From: Agrobacterium fabrum str. C58
GTDB taxonomy: Bacteria > Pseudomonadota > Alphaproteobacteria > Rhizobiales > Rhizobiaceae
Assembly: GCF_000092025.1 (NCBI RefSeq)
Contig: NC_003062.2
Coordinates: 122,001 to 186,000, forward strand
DNA: 64,000 nucleotides
Direction: 5' to 3'
Under the pieces are notes generated by a model. It did not search any database. It had not been told where the DNA came from and worked only from the letters and a program-made list of their open reading frames with translations. Below, piece after piece: positions 18,297 to 26,780 of this stretch. Both the position numbers and the translations under genes were made by a program. Every line of letters begins with the position of its first letter. Position 1 is the stretch's first letter.

Positions 18297-19513
18297 ATGA
18301 AGCTCCTGCCGTGTGAACCGGCCTCTATGCCAAGATGGTGGGCGATACTTTCGCCAATATCGGCGTAGCTTGAACGAATACCGACATCGCGGGAACGGAT
18401 GCCTGGCCCGAATGCCATGATCGGCACCCTTTCGCGCGTATGGTCCGTGCCCCGCCAGGTGGGATCGCAACCATGGTCGGCGGTGAGAAGCGCTATATCG
18501 CCAGGTGCCATCTTGCGGTGGATTTCCGGAATACGCGCATCGAAGGCCTCAAGCGCCGCCGCATAACCGGCAACGTCTCGGCGGTGGCCGTAAAGCATGT
18601 CGAAATCGACGAAATTGGTGAAGACGAGATCGCCGTTTTCAGCCTCGTCAATGGCATGCAGCGTCGCATCCATCAAGGCGGCGTTGCCATTTGCCTTGAT
18701 GACGCGCGTCACACCCTGATGGGCATAGATGTCGCCGATCTTGCCGATGGCATGCACCTTGCGGCCCGCCTCCACCAGCCGGTCGAGCAGGGTCGGCTCC
18801 GGCGGCGGGACGGAGAAGTCCCGGCGGTTGCCGGTGCGTTCGAAGGTGGCGACCGTCTCGCCGATGAAGGGGCGGGCGATCACACGACCGATATTCAGGG
18901 GATCGAGCAGTTTGCGCACCGTCTCGCAGAGCGCGATAAGCCGATCCAGACCAAAGTGGGTTTCATGCGCGGCAATCTGGAACACGGAATCGGAAGAGGT
19001 GTAGCAGATCGGCTTGCCGCTCCGGATATGTTCTTCACCGAGCGCAGCGATGATCTCGGTACCGGAAGCATGGCAATTGCCGAGGATGCCGGGAATATCG
19101 GCTTGCCTGCAGATCGCCTCAACCAGCTCCGGTGAAAAGGCGTCGCCCTCCGTCGGGAAATAACCCCAGTCGAAGGTCACCGGCGTTCCGGCGATCTCCC
19201 AATGGCCCGAAGGCGTGTCCTTGCCCTTGGAGATTTCGCTGGCTGAGCCATGCAGGCCAAAAATCCGCTCCGGCGGTTCCATGCCGGCGGGAATGTCGCC
19301 GCTTGCCTGCCTTGCGATCTCCAGGAGACCTAGCGAACACATGTTCGGCAGCTTCAGCGGACCGGCCCGAAGCCCGGCTCTATCCGCCGCCCCTGCCGCG
19401 CAGAATTCCGCGATATGACCGAGCGTATTTGCACCAAGATCGCCATAACGCTCTGCGTCAGGCGCACCGCCGACACCGAAGGAATCCAGAACGAGAAGAA
19501 ATGCTCTTGCCAT
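18293..19513 (-). CDS. deoB: Phosphopentomutase
   Basis: A 406-residue alkaline-phosphatase-superfamily enzyme converting (deoxy)ribose 1-phosphate to the 5-phosphate. Manganese-binding blocks are present: [23 protein letters not shown] at residues 8-30, [17 protein letters not shown] near 290 and [23 protein letters not shown] near 340. [13 protein letters not shown] near 95 is the family core. It supplies substrate for DeoC, so it belongs functionally to the plus-strand operon opposite. It overlaps add by four bases. The 115 bases between its start and the SURF1 gene must contain its promoter; none is obvious. Confidence 0.96.
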   Translation of the reverse strand: MARAFLLVLDSFGVGGAPDAERYGDLGANTLGHIAEFCAAGAADRAGLRAGPLKLPNMCSLGLLEIARQASGDIPAGMEPPERIFGLHGSASEISKGKDTPSGHWEIAGTPVTFDWGYFPTEGDAFSPELVEAICRQADIPGILGNCHASGTEIIAALGEEHIRSGKPICYTSSDSVFQIAAHETHFGLDRLIALCETVRKLLDPLNIGRVIARPFIGETVATFERTGNRRDFSVPPPEPTLLDRLVEAGRKVHAIGKIGDIYAHQGVTRVIKANGNAALMDATLHAIDEAENGDLVFTNFVDFDMLYGHRRDVAGYAAALEAFDARIPEIHRKMAPGDIALLTADHGCDPTWRGTDHTRERVPIMAFGPGIRSRDVGIRSSYADIGESIAHHLGIEAGSHGRSFI

Positions 19514-19628
19514 AGCTCACCGAAACAAAATTGCGCCGACGGGGCAATGTCAGGCCGAACTGTCGTTATAGATCAGCAAAACGTGAAGAAGGAAGCGCTT
19601 TTATGAACCATCCGGTAAAACCAGCGGT

Positions 19629-20390
19629 TCAATCAGCATCCCGTTTCGATTTCGGTGCGTTGAGGTTGCGTAGCACATACCAGCCGGCCGCCACCACCAT
19701 CGCCGCCAGAATATACCATGTCACGGCGTAGGAGAGGTGGTTGTTGGGGAAAGTGAGCATGGTCTTGCCGCCAACCGGCAGGCCACCCGGATTGGGTGTC
19801 GCATCCGCATCGACATAAAAGGGCGCGACGTCTGAAAGCCCGGATGCCTGCGTGATCTGAGGGATATTGCGGGAATACCAGCGGCCATTTGCCGGGTCGT
19901 TGGTTCTAAGGAAAAGCCCACCGGTTTCCGGCGCGCGCATCAGCCCGACGATCTCGACGTTTCCGGTCGGTTCACCTCCCGTGCGCGAGGATGGATCGCG
20001 CCGGTCGGAGGGCACGAAACCGCGATTGACGATGATGCTTGAACCATCGTCGCGCCGAAGCGGGGTCATGACCCAGTAGCCGGGCCCGAGATCGGTGACC
20101 GTGTAGACCTGAACTTCCCTGTCGTTAAGGAGTGTGCCGGTCAGTTTCACGCGACGATATTCGTAATCCGAGGGATTGCCGAGGGCCGGCCAGTCGCTGG
20201 CGGCAGGGGCATCGACTGGCTCGGCATGGGCGCGGACGTCGACGCGCTCGATCAGGTCTAGTTTCCAGAAAAGGCGCTGAACCTGCCATGTTCCAAGCGC
20301 CAGCAGGCAGCCCGTCAGGGCAATGGTCAAAAACAGGACGACGATTGCCGCAGGGCGGATGCGCCGGTTTTGGGGTGCGATTTCGCTCAT
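19629..20390 (-). CDS. SURF1 family protein, oxidase assembly factor
   Basis: A 253-residue protein with one membrane segment at each end (residues 15-35 and 222-242) and a periplasmic domain between, the SURF1 layout. LGTWQVQRLFWKLDLIERV near residue 32 is the N-terminal signature, GPGYWVMTPLRRDDGSSIIVNRGFVP near 100 the middle one, and FPNNHLSYAVTWYILA near 215 the last. SURF1 proteins help insert haem into haem-copper oxidases. The ATG at 20390 has AAGGA upstream. It lies 178 bases beyond cyoD, after a strong hairpin, so it may be transcribed by read-through from the cyo operon. Confidence 0.9.
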   Translation of the reverse strand: MSEIAPQNRRIRPAAIVVLFLTIALTGCLLALGTWQVQRLFWKLDLIERVDVRAHAEPVDAPAASDWPALGNPSDYEYRRVKLTGTLLNDREVQVYTVTDLGPGYWVMTPLRRDDGSSIIVNRGFVPSDRRDPSSRTGGEPTGNVEIVGLMRAPETGGLFLRTNDPANGRWYSRNIPQITQASGLSDVAPFYVDADATPNPGGLPVGGKTMLTFPNNHLSYAVTWYILAAMVVAAGWYVLRNLNAPKSKRDAD

Positions 20391-20476
20391 GTCACGGTCC
20401 TTGCGAAGCGCAACCGGCAGAGAGATCGTCTGCTTCGGCGGGCCTCGTTCCGCCCGCATGCGCTTCCTCCAGCAAA

Positions 20477-20513
20477 TAACCCCATAAATCGCGCCAGGAT
20501 TCATGGGGTTATG
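20477..20513. repeat. Inverted repeat in the cyoD-SURF1 spacer
   Basis: ATAACCCCATAAAT and ATTCATGGGGTTAT form 14-base arms with one mismatch around nine bases. No T run follows on the minus strand, so it is not a standard terminator. It could be an RNA processing site or an operator for the SURF1 gene. Confidence 0.45.
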
Positions 20514-20517
20514 TGTT

Positions 20518-20554
20518 GGCGCGGAAAGCGGCCTGCCGGCTTCCGGCAGGCCGC
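20518..20554 (-). terminator. Strong hairpin after cyoD, probable terminator of the cyo operon
   Basis: Perfect 12-base GC-rich arms GCGGCCTGCCGG / CCGGCAGGCCGC around three bases, followed on the minus strand by TTTCC. It starts 15 bases after the cyoD stop. The T run is short, so termination may be partial. Confidence 0.65.
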
Positions 20555-20568
20555 TGATTTATCGCTGC

Positions 20569-20961
20569 TCAGGGCAGGTTCTTCACATCCTCGATGTGCA
20601 GCGGCATCATGTTCTTGTTCATGTTGTACATGACCCAAAGCGAGCCGGAGAGCGTGATCAGCAGCACCACAACGGTGAAGATCAGCGCCATGAAGGTCCA
20701 GCCGCCTTCGGACCTGGTGTCCATGTGCAGGAAGTAGATCATGTGCACGAAGATCTGGATGACGCCGAGACCCATGATGGCGATGACGAGCAGGGTCTTG
20801 TTTTCAAGAACGCCACCCATGACCAGCCAAAAGGGGATCGCCGTCAGAATGACCGACAGGACGAAGCCGATCATGTAGCTTTTGAACGTGCCGTGGCTTG
20901 CGCCATCATGGTGATGGTCGTCGCCATGCGCGTCGTGATGTGCGTGTGCTTCGGAACTCAT
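20569..20961 (-). CDS. cyoD: Cytochrome o ubiquinol oxidase subunit IV
   Basis: A 130-residue subunit with a histidine-rich N terminus (AHAHHDAHGDDHHHD) and three membrane segments: MIGFVLSVILTAIPFWLVMG, LLVIAIMGLGVIQIFVHMIYFLH and the C-terminal LIFTVVVLLITLSGSLWVMYN. The MIYFLHMD motif is typical of CyoD. It assists assembly of the haem-copper quinol oxidase. Start ATG 20961 overlaps the cyoC stop by one base; a TTG one codon upstream is less likely. Confidence 0.93.
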   Translation of the reverse strand: MSSEAHAHHDAHGDDHHHDGASHGTFKSYMIGFVLSVILTAIPFWLVMGGVLENKTLLVIAIMGLGVIQIFVHMIYFLHMDTRSEGGWTFMALIFTVVVLLITLSGSLWVMYNMNKNMMPLHIEDVKNLP

Positions 20962-21587
20962 CAAAGAACTCCCATGAGGTAAACGAAGGAGAAGACGCCG
21001 ATCCAGATGACGTCAAGGAAGTGCCAGAACATTGAAAGGCACATCAGGCGGCGCTTGTTTGCGGCGATCAGGCCGTGTTTTGCTACCTGAACCATCAGCG
21101 TAACGAGCCAGATGGTGCCGAAGGTGACGTGCAGACCGTGGGTGCCGACCAGAGCGAAGAAAGCCGAAAGGAAGGCCGAACGTTGCGGGCCGGCACCTTC
21201 TTCGATCAGGTGGTGAAACTCGTAAAGTTCCACGGCAAGGAAGGCGAGGCCGAAGAGGCCGGTGATGCCGAGCCAGATCAGCGTCGACTTCACCTTCTGC
21301 TTTTCCATTTCCAGCATGGCGAAGCCATAGGTGATGGAGGAGAGAAGCAGGAAGCCGGTGTTGATAGCCACGAGCTTGAGATCGAAAAGATCCGCGCCTG
21401 AAGGACCGGCCGCATAGCTGCGGCCGAGAACGGCATAGGTGGCGAAGAGCACGGCAAAGATCAGGCAGTCGCTCATCAGATAGAGCCAGAAGCCGATCGA
21501 AGTGCCGTTTTCCGGGTGGTGGTCTTCCTTCAGGTAAAAGACCGGTGGTTCAGCGCCGTCGACGCTTTGTGCAGGTGTATGAGCCAT
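20961..21587 (-). CDS. cyoC: Cytochrome o ubiquinol oxidase subunit III
   Basis: A 208-residue membrane protein with five hydrophobic segments. [23 protein letters not shown] near residue 32 is the subunit III signature, [38 protein letters not shown] near 120 the second block, and [21 protein letters not shown] the C-terminal one. It stabilises the core oxidase in the inner membrane. It starts six bases after cyoB and overlaps cyoD by one base. Confidence 0.95.
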   Translation of the reverse strand: MAHTPAQSVDGAEPPVFYLKEDHHPENGTSIGFWLYLMSDCLIFAVLFATYAVLGRSYAAGPSGADLFDLKLVAINTGFLLLSSITYGFAMLEMEKQKVKSTLIWLGITGLFGLAFLAVELYEFHHLIEEGAGPQRSAFLSAFFALVGTHGLHVTFGTIWLVTLMVQVAKHGLIAANKRRLMCLSMFWHFLDVIWIGVFSFVYLMGVL

Positions 21588-21593
21588 GTTCCG

Positions 21594-23597
21594 TTACGCC
21601 TGTTTCGCGAGCAGCTTCGTACGCTCCGCCTCGACGGTCGAAACGTCGGACGCGGGAATGTAATAATCGCGATTGTAGTTGAAGGTGTGGGCGATGGAGA
21701 CCGCGATGACGCCGATGAAGGACAGCGCGGCGAGCCACCAGATGTGCCACACCAGGGCGAAGCCGAGCACCACGCTGATGGCGCTGATGATGACGCCTGC
21801 ACCGGTATTCTTCGGCATATGGATCGGAATGAAGCCGTCCAGCGGACGGCTGTAGCCGCGCTTCTTCATATCATGCCAGGCATCCACGTCGTGAATGACC
21901 GGCGTGAAGGCGAAGTTGTACTGCGGCGGTGGCGACGATGTCGACCATTCCAGCGTACGGGCGTTGTAGGGATCGCCGGTGACGTCACGCAGCTGGTCGC
22001 GCTTCAGGAAGCTGACGATGAGCTGGATGATGAAGGAGGCGATGCCGAGCGCGATCAGGAAGGCGCCGAAGGCGGCAATCACGAACCAGATCTGCAGTGA
22101 ATTATCCTCGAACTGGCTGATACGGCGGGTGATGCCCATCAGGCCGAGAATATAGAGCGGCATGAAGGCGAAATAGAAGCCGATGAACCAGAACCAGAAG
22201 GACAGCTTGCCCCAGAACGGATCGAGACGGTAACCGAAGGCTTTCGGGAACCAGTAGACGATACCGGCCAGAACGCCGAAGACCACGCCGCCGATGATCG
22301 TGTTGTGGAAATGCGCGATCAGGAACAGCGAGTTGTGCAGCACGAAGTCCGCCGGCGGAACGGCGAGAAGAACGCCGGTCATGCCACCGATGACGAAGGT
22401 GATCATGAAGCCGATCGTCCACAGCATCGGCACGTCGAACTTGATGCGGCCCTTATACATGGTGAAGAGCCAGTTGAAAATCTTCGCACCCGTGGGGATC
22501 GAGATGATCATCGTGGTGATGCCGAAGAAGGCATTGACGTTGGCGCCCGAACCCATGGTGAAGAAGTGGTGCAGCCAGACGAGGTAGGAGAGGATGGTGA
22601 TGACGGCGGTGGCGTAAACCATCGACGCGTAACCGAACAGACGCTTGCCCGAGAAGGTGGCAACGATTTCGGAGAAGATACCGAAAGCCGGCAGCACCAG
22701 AATGTAAACCTCGGGGTGGCCCCAGATCCAGATGAGGTTGACATACATCATCGGATTGCCGCCGAGATCGTTGGTGAAGAAATTCGTACCAGCGTAGCGG
22801 TCAAGGGTCAGAAGCGCGAGCGTCGCAGTCAGGATCGGGAAGGATGCGACGATCAGGATGTTAGAACACAGCGACGTCCAGACGAAGATCGGCATGCGCA
22901 TCATGGTCATGCCAGGCGCGCGCATCTTGATGATGGTCACGATCAGGTTGATGCCCGATAGCGTCGTTCCCACACCGGCGATCTGCAGACCCCAAATGTA
23001 ATAATCGACCCCGACCCCAGGGCTGCCATCGATGCCGGACAGCGGCGGATAGGCGAGCCAGCCGGTCTGCGCATATTCACCCACGAACAGCGAGATCATG
23101 GTGATGATGGCGCCAGCCGTGGTCATCCAGAAGGAGAAGTTGTTGAGGAAGGGGAACGAAACGTCGCGGGCGCCGATCTGCAGCGGCACGACGAAGTTCA
23201 TGAGGCCGGTGATCATCGGCATGGCCATGAAAAAGATCATGATGACGCCATGGGCCGTGAAGATCTGGTCGTAGTGATGCGGCGGAAGGTAACCCTCCGA
23301 TCCGCCGGACGCGATCGCCTGCTGGACACGCATCATGATGGCATCCGCAAAGCCGCGCAGCAGCATGACCAGCGCCAGAATGATGTACATGATACCGATC
23401 TTCTTGTGATCGATGCTCGTGAACCATTCATTCCAGAGGTAGCCCCACAGGCGGAAGTAGGTGAGGGCGCCGACGACGACGATGCCGCCCAGGGCCACAG
23501 CCGCGAAGGTGGCGACAAGAATGGGCTCGTGAAGCGGGATGGATTCCCATGTCAGCTTCCCGAACAGGAACGACGTTTGATCGGAATTGACGATCAT
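21594..23597 (-). CDS. cyoB: Cytochrome o ubiquinol oxidase subunit I
   Basis: The 667-residue catalytic subunit with about 15 membrane segments. Haem and copper ligands are visible: [15 protein letters not shown] near residue 105 (low-spin haem histidine), [17 protein letters not shown] near 283 (CuB histidine and cross-linked tyrosine), WLHHFFTMG near 333 (two CuB histidines) and [13 protein letters not shown] near 420 (both haem irons). It reduces oxygen to water with ubiquinol and pumps protons. It lies 76 bases after cyoA and six before cyoC. Confidence 0.98.
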   Translation of the reverse strand: MIVNSDQTSFLFGKLTWESIPLHEPILVATFAAVALGGIVVVGALTYFRLWGYLWNEWFTSIDHKKIGIMYIILALVMLLRGFADAIMMRVQQAIASGGSEGYLPPHHYDQIFTAHGVIMIFFMAMPMITGLMNFVVPLQIGARDVSFPFLNNFSFWMTTAGAIITMISLFVGEYAQTGWLAYPPLSGIDGSPGVGVDYYIWGLQIAGVGTTLSGINLIVTIIKMRAPGMTMMRMPIFVWTSLCSNILIVASFPILTATLALLTLDRYAGTNFFTNDLGGNPMMYVNLIWIWGHPEVYILVLPAFGIFSEIVATFSGKRLFGYASMVYATAVITILSYLVWLHHFFTMGSGANVNAFFGITTMIISIPTGAKIFNWLFTMYKGRIKFDVPMLWTIGFMITFVIGGMTGVLLAVPPADFVLHNSLFLIAHFHNTIIGGVVFGVLAGIVYWFPKAFGYRLDPFWGKLSFWFWFIGFYFAFMPLYILGLMGITRRISQFEDNSLQIWFVIAAFGAFLIALGIASFIIQLIVSFLKRDQLRDVTGDPYNARTLEWSTSSPPPQYNFAFTPVIHDVDAWHDMKKRGYSRPLDGFIPIHMPKNTGAGVIISAISVVLGFALVWHIWWLAALSFIGVIAVSIAHTFNYNRDYYIPASDVSTVEAERTKLLAKQA

Positions 23598-23673
23598 TTT
23601 CAGCCTCTTGCGATTCTAAGACGTAAGATCGGCGCAGCCATTGGCCGCGCCGCAGAATGCCGGGACGTATCCG

Positions 23674-24747
23674 TCAGCCAGCGACTTGTTTCGTTTCCGG
23701 CAGCGCTGCGGGTTCAAAAGTCTGACCTTTGATCGCAGCCGGAGTGGATTGGGGTCCGCTGGCGACGCCGTAAGGCGCAAGCGGTGTGCAGACGACGGAG
23801 TTCAGCGCCTTGGCGATGTCGATACCTTCCTTGCCGCCGCCGCCATTGGCGTCGATATGCATCATGTCGCGCATGCAGAGCTTGTTGGGTTCCACGCAGC
23901 GGTTGAGGATGGCGCTGTACAGCTCCGGATCGACCGAAGCGAAATATTGCACCGGCTCACGCTCGGAAGGCTTGGCGAATTCCAGATATTCCTGCCGGCC
24001 GAAGCCCTTGCCGCCTTCTTTCACCTTGGCCACCCACTGGTCGAAGCCCTGCTGGCTGAGGCCATGGAACTTGAAGCGCATATGCGAGAAGCCGGGGCCG
24101 GAGAAGTTGGCCGAGATGCCGTCGTAGACACCTTCCTTGTTGATGACCGCGTGCAGCTTGGTCTGCATGCCGCCCATGGCGTAGATCTGGCCGGCAAGTG
24201 CGGGAACGAAGAAGGAGTTCATCGCGGTCGTGCCGGTGATCTTGAAATTGATCGGAACATCGACCGGCGCGGCAAATTCGTTGACGCTGCCGATGCCGAG
24301 TTCGGGATAGAAGAACAGCCACTTCCAGTCCATGGCCACCACTTCCACCGTGATCGGCTTGATATCGGCGGTAACCTGACGGTTCTCGTCGATGCGTTCA
24401 AGCGGGCGATAGGGGTCGAGACGGTGGGTGGAAATCCACGTCACGGTGCCGAGCATCAGGATGATGGCGACGGGAGCCGACCAGATCACCATTTCAAGGC
24501 GTGTAGAGTGATGCCACTCGGGATCGTAATCTTCGGCCTTGGCCGACTCGCGGTACTTCCAGGCGAAAAACAGCGTCAGGACGATGACCGGGACGATGAT
24601 CAGCAGCATCAGGACTGTTGACGTGATGATAAGATCGCGCTGCTGGATAGCCACGTCGCCCGAAGGGTTCATGACGACCAGATTGCAGCCGCTGAGCAAC
24701 AGCAGGGCCGGGATTGCCAGAAGGGCGGATGGGAGTTTTTTGATCAT
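23674..24747 (-). CDS. cyoA: Cytochrome o ubiquinol oxidase subunit II (lipoprotein)
   Basis: A 357-residue subunit with a lipoprotein signal (LLAIPALLLLSGCNLVVM, lipidated cysteine near residue 20), two membrane segments (about 40-62 and 82-104) and a periplasmic cupredoxin domain. The CuA cysteine ligands of cytochrome c oxidases are absent, as expected for a quinol oxidase. FKFHGLSQQGFDQWVAKVK and QYFASVDPELYSAILNRCV match CyoA. The start at 24747 gives a normal signal; the frame is open 20 codons further but without a signal-like sequence. First gene of cyoABCD. Confidence 0.95.
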   Translation of the reverse strand: MIKKLPSALLAIPALLLLSGCNLVVMNPSGDVAIQQRDLIITSTVLMLLIIVPVIVLTLFFAWKYRESAKAEDYDPEWHHSTRLEMVIWSAPVAIILMLGTVTWISTHRLDPYRPLERIDENRQVTADIKPITVEVVAMDWKWLFFYPELGIGSVNEFAAPVDVPINFKITGTTAMNSFFVPALAGQIYAMGGMQTKLHAVINKEGVYDGISANFSGPGFSHMRFKFHGLSQQGFDQWVAKVKEGGKGFGRQEYLEFAKPSEREPVQYFASVDPELYSAILNRCVEPNKLCMRDMMHIDANGGGGKEGIDIAKALNSVVCTPLAPYGVASGPQSTPAAIKGQTFEPAALPETKQVAG

Positions 24748-25052
24748 GCGCACGTTCTTTGAACTCGTACAGTTTGGATTACGCCGCGAATAATTGCCGA
24801 AGGTCATTTTTGAAATGAGGTATATTGTCGCGGTGCAGCGAAGCCTTCGCGATGCACCATATGCCAGGCAGTACTACGTTTAGAGGCGAGCGGCTGCATT
24901 ATCGCACGGTCGGCGCGCTCGGCAACCCTTTATTGTCAAACTTCAATTGACGTTACGTAGGGTGCGTGTGACAATCCGTCGCATCGTAACGCAACGGAAG
25001 AGGAGCCCGAGCGTTACAGGGAATGGTTCGTCCATGACGCAGGAGGGATATT
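24748..25052. other. Divergent intergenic region between cyoA and the MFS gene
   Basis: These 305 bases must hold promoters in both directions. GGTGCAGCGAAG (24831-24842) and CTTCGCGATGCACC are imperfect inverted repeats with a two-base bulge. I saw no convincing -35/-10 pair and no operator I can assign to a known regulator such as an FNR or ActR site. Confidence 0.4.
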
Positions 25053-26375
25053 ATGAGTTATACCAATGCTGCTCCATCCTTTGGGCAGGCACCGGAGGCA
25101 AACGGGGCTGGTCCCACGAGCGTCGATCCGGATCGCATCACGATTGCGGTCATTCTTGCGAGAATGACTGAATTCTTTGACTTTTTCATCTATGCCATCG
25201 CCTCTGCGCTTGTTTTTCCGCACGTCTTCTTTTCCTTCGTCGATCCTCTGACGGCCACGCTTTATTCCTTTGCGGTATTCTCGCTTGCCTTTATCGCAAG
25301 ACCGATCGGCTCGCTGATCTTCCTCCAGATCGATCGCAAGTTCGGTCGAGCGGTCAAGCTGATGGCGGCGCTCTTCACGCTCTGTGGTTCCACCATGGCG
25401 ATCAGCTTCCTTCCTTCTTATGACGAAGCGGGCATGCTTGCGCCCTGTCTTCTGGCCGCGTTCCGTATCGGTCAGGGCCTCGGCCTTGGCGGTGCCTGGG
25501 ACGGTCTTGTCTCGCTGCTTGCCATGAATGCACCGCAGAAGCAGCGCGGCTGGTACGCCATGATGCCGCAGATCGGTGCGGCCATGGGCTTCGGTCTCGC
25601 CAGCGCTTTCTTCATCGTTTTCGTCACCCAGCTTTCCAATGCCGAGTTCCTCGCCTGGGGCTGGCGTTTCCCGTTCTTCGTGGCGCTGGCGCTCAATGTT
25701 CTGGCACTCTTTGCCCGCCTGCGCATGATCGTGACGCCGGAATTCCAGGCCATGCTGGAACAGCATGAGTTGGAACCGCGCCCGATGTTCAGGATGTTGC
25801 GTTCGCAGTTTCCGGTGGTTCTCACGGGCGCCTTCGTGCCGCTGGCAAGTTTTGCGCTGTTTCACCTCGTTACGGTCTTCCCGCTGAGCTGGGTTTCCCT
25901 TAATACCAGCCAGCGTGTTTCCGACTTCCTGTTCGTGCAATTCGTCAGCGCCATCATTTGCGGCGGCATGATCGTGGTATCCGGCATTCTGGCCGACAGG
26001 ATCGGCCGGCGGAAGCTTCTGGCCATCGCCGCAGCTCTCATCGGTCTCTTCAGCCTCGTAGCACCCGTTCTCCTGAGTTCGGGCGATATCGGTCGTTATC
26101 TCTTCGTCCTGATCGGCTTTTCGTTGCTGGGTCTCTCCTTCGGCCAGGCGGGCGGTGCGCTCGCCTCCCGTTTCAGCCGTGAATACCGCTACACCGGCGC
26201 GTCGCTCACCTCGGATATTTCCTGGCTGATCGGTGCCGGTTTCGCACCGCTCGTGGCACTCGGATTTTCGTCCAAATTCGGATTGTTCGCGGTCGGAATT
26301 TACCTGATGTCGGGAGCTGTCTGTACGCTGGTTGCCCTTTGGTTCAGCCGGACGCTGGAAATGCCTTCGGAGTGA
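25053..26375 (+). CDS. MFS transporter, metabolite:H+ symporter type
   Basis: A 440-residue protein with twelve hydrophobic segments in the sugar/metabolite symporter branch of the major facilitator superfamily (ProP/ShiA/KgtP-like). MTEFFDFFIYAIASALVFP near residue 38 resembles the EWYDF block of that branch; the loop after segment 2 is ARPIGSLIFLQIDRKFGRAVKL, the variant of GxxxDRxGRR. AFRIGQGLGLGGAWDGL near 140 is the helix 4 signature. Substrate unknown; organic acids or osmolytes are typical. GGAGGGATATT precedes the ATG and a strong terminator follows, so it is a single-gene unit. Confidence 0.85.
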   Translation: MSYTNAAPSFGQAPEANGAGPTSVDPDRITIAVILARMTEFFDFFIYAIASALVFPHVFFSFVDPLTATLYSFAVFSLAFIARPIGSLIFLQIDRKFGRAVKLMAALFTLCGSTMAISFLPSYDEAGMLAPCLLAAFRIGQGLGLGGAWDGLVSLLAMNAPQKQRGWYAMMPQIGAAMGFGLASAFFIVFVTQLSNAEFLAWGWRFPFFVALALNVLALFARLRMIVTPEFQAMLEQHELEPRPMFRMLRSQFPVVLTGAFVPLASFALFHLVTVFPLSWVSLNTSQRVSDFLFVQFVSAIICGGMIVVSGILADRIGRRKLLAIAAALIGLFSLVAPVLLSSGDIGRYLFVLIGFSLLGLSFGQAGGALASRFSREYRYTGASLTSDISWLIGAGFAPLVALGFSSKFGLFAVGIYLMSGAVCTLVALWFSRTLEMPSE

Positions 26376-26407
26376 TCCCGGCAATTTAACAATCCCTGCA
26401 GCCTTCG

Positions 26408-26450
26408 CGCCGCGGAATCCTGTCGGATTTCGCGGCGTTTTTGTTTTTTT
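26408..26450 (+). terminator. Rho-independent terminator of the MFS gene
   Basis: CGCCGCGGAATCC and GGATTTCGCGGCG pair over 13 bases with one G-T pair, loop TGTC, followed by TTTTTGTTTTTTT. Confidence 0.92.
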
Positions 26451-26495
26451 ATTGCGTGACCGCGATTTTAATCTTGACTCGCCACATCATGAAAT

Positions 26496-26520
26496 ATTAT
26501 GTAAGTAATACTGACATAAT
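26496..26520. promoter_or_regulatory. 25-bp dyad, probable operator of the glutamate synthase-like operon
   Basis: Arms ATTATGTAAGTA (26496-26507) and TACTGACATAAT (26509-26520) flank a central A and match at 11 of 12 positions. TTGACT at 26474-26479 lies just upstream with TATTAT 15 bases on, so the dyad overlaps the probable -10 region. It is the only element of this kind in the 405 bases before the TTG start at 26781; the remaining leader of about 260 bases is GC-rich with no riboswitch I recognise. The cognate regulator is not identifiable. Confidence 0.65.
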
Positions 26521-26780
26521 TCAGTGTGTCTTATTGCCGGAATGCCGGTCACCAGGGAACGCGATGCGAACGACGACGATCATTATTTGCGAGAAAGCGG
26601 CCATTGCCGCCACGCCGCTTGACGGCCGCAAAACGACCGTTCGCGCCATTAAACGCCGATAGCCAAAAAAAGAGGAGCAGCCAGGTCGCCTGCGGCTCCG
26701 CCCGCAGAGTGCCGGCTGACGCGCCGGGTTTCGGGAAAGAGGGCGATGCCGCGCGAAATGCGCAACGAAGGGAGAGTGCC

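Noticed and set aside
18297..18470. Longer start for adenosine deaminase
   Set aside because: The extra 58 residues overlap deoB and have no family similarity; the TTG at 18296 follows AGGAGC.
19590..19731. Small plus-strand ORF beginning MNHPVKPAVQ near the SURF1 stop
   Set aside because: Most of it is antisense to SURF1 and it has no recognisable features.
25014..26384. A 456-codon minus-strand frame opposite the MFS gene
   Set aside because: Antisense shadow; the plus strand has the membrane segments, ribosome binding site and terminator.
26526..26780. N-terminal extension of the GOGAT-like protein
   Set aside because: It begins five bases after the dyad, has no ribosome binding site and would put the nucleophilic cysteine far inside; TTG 26781 gives a normal short propeptide.
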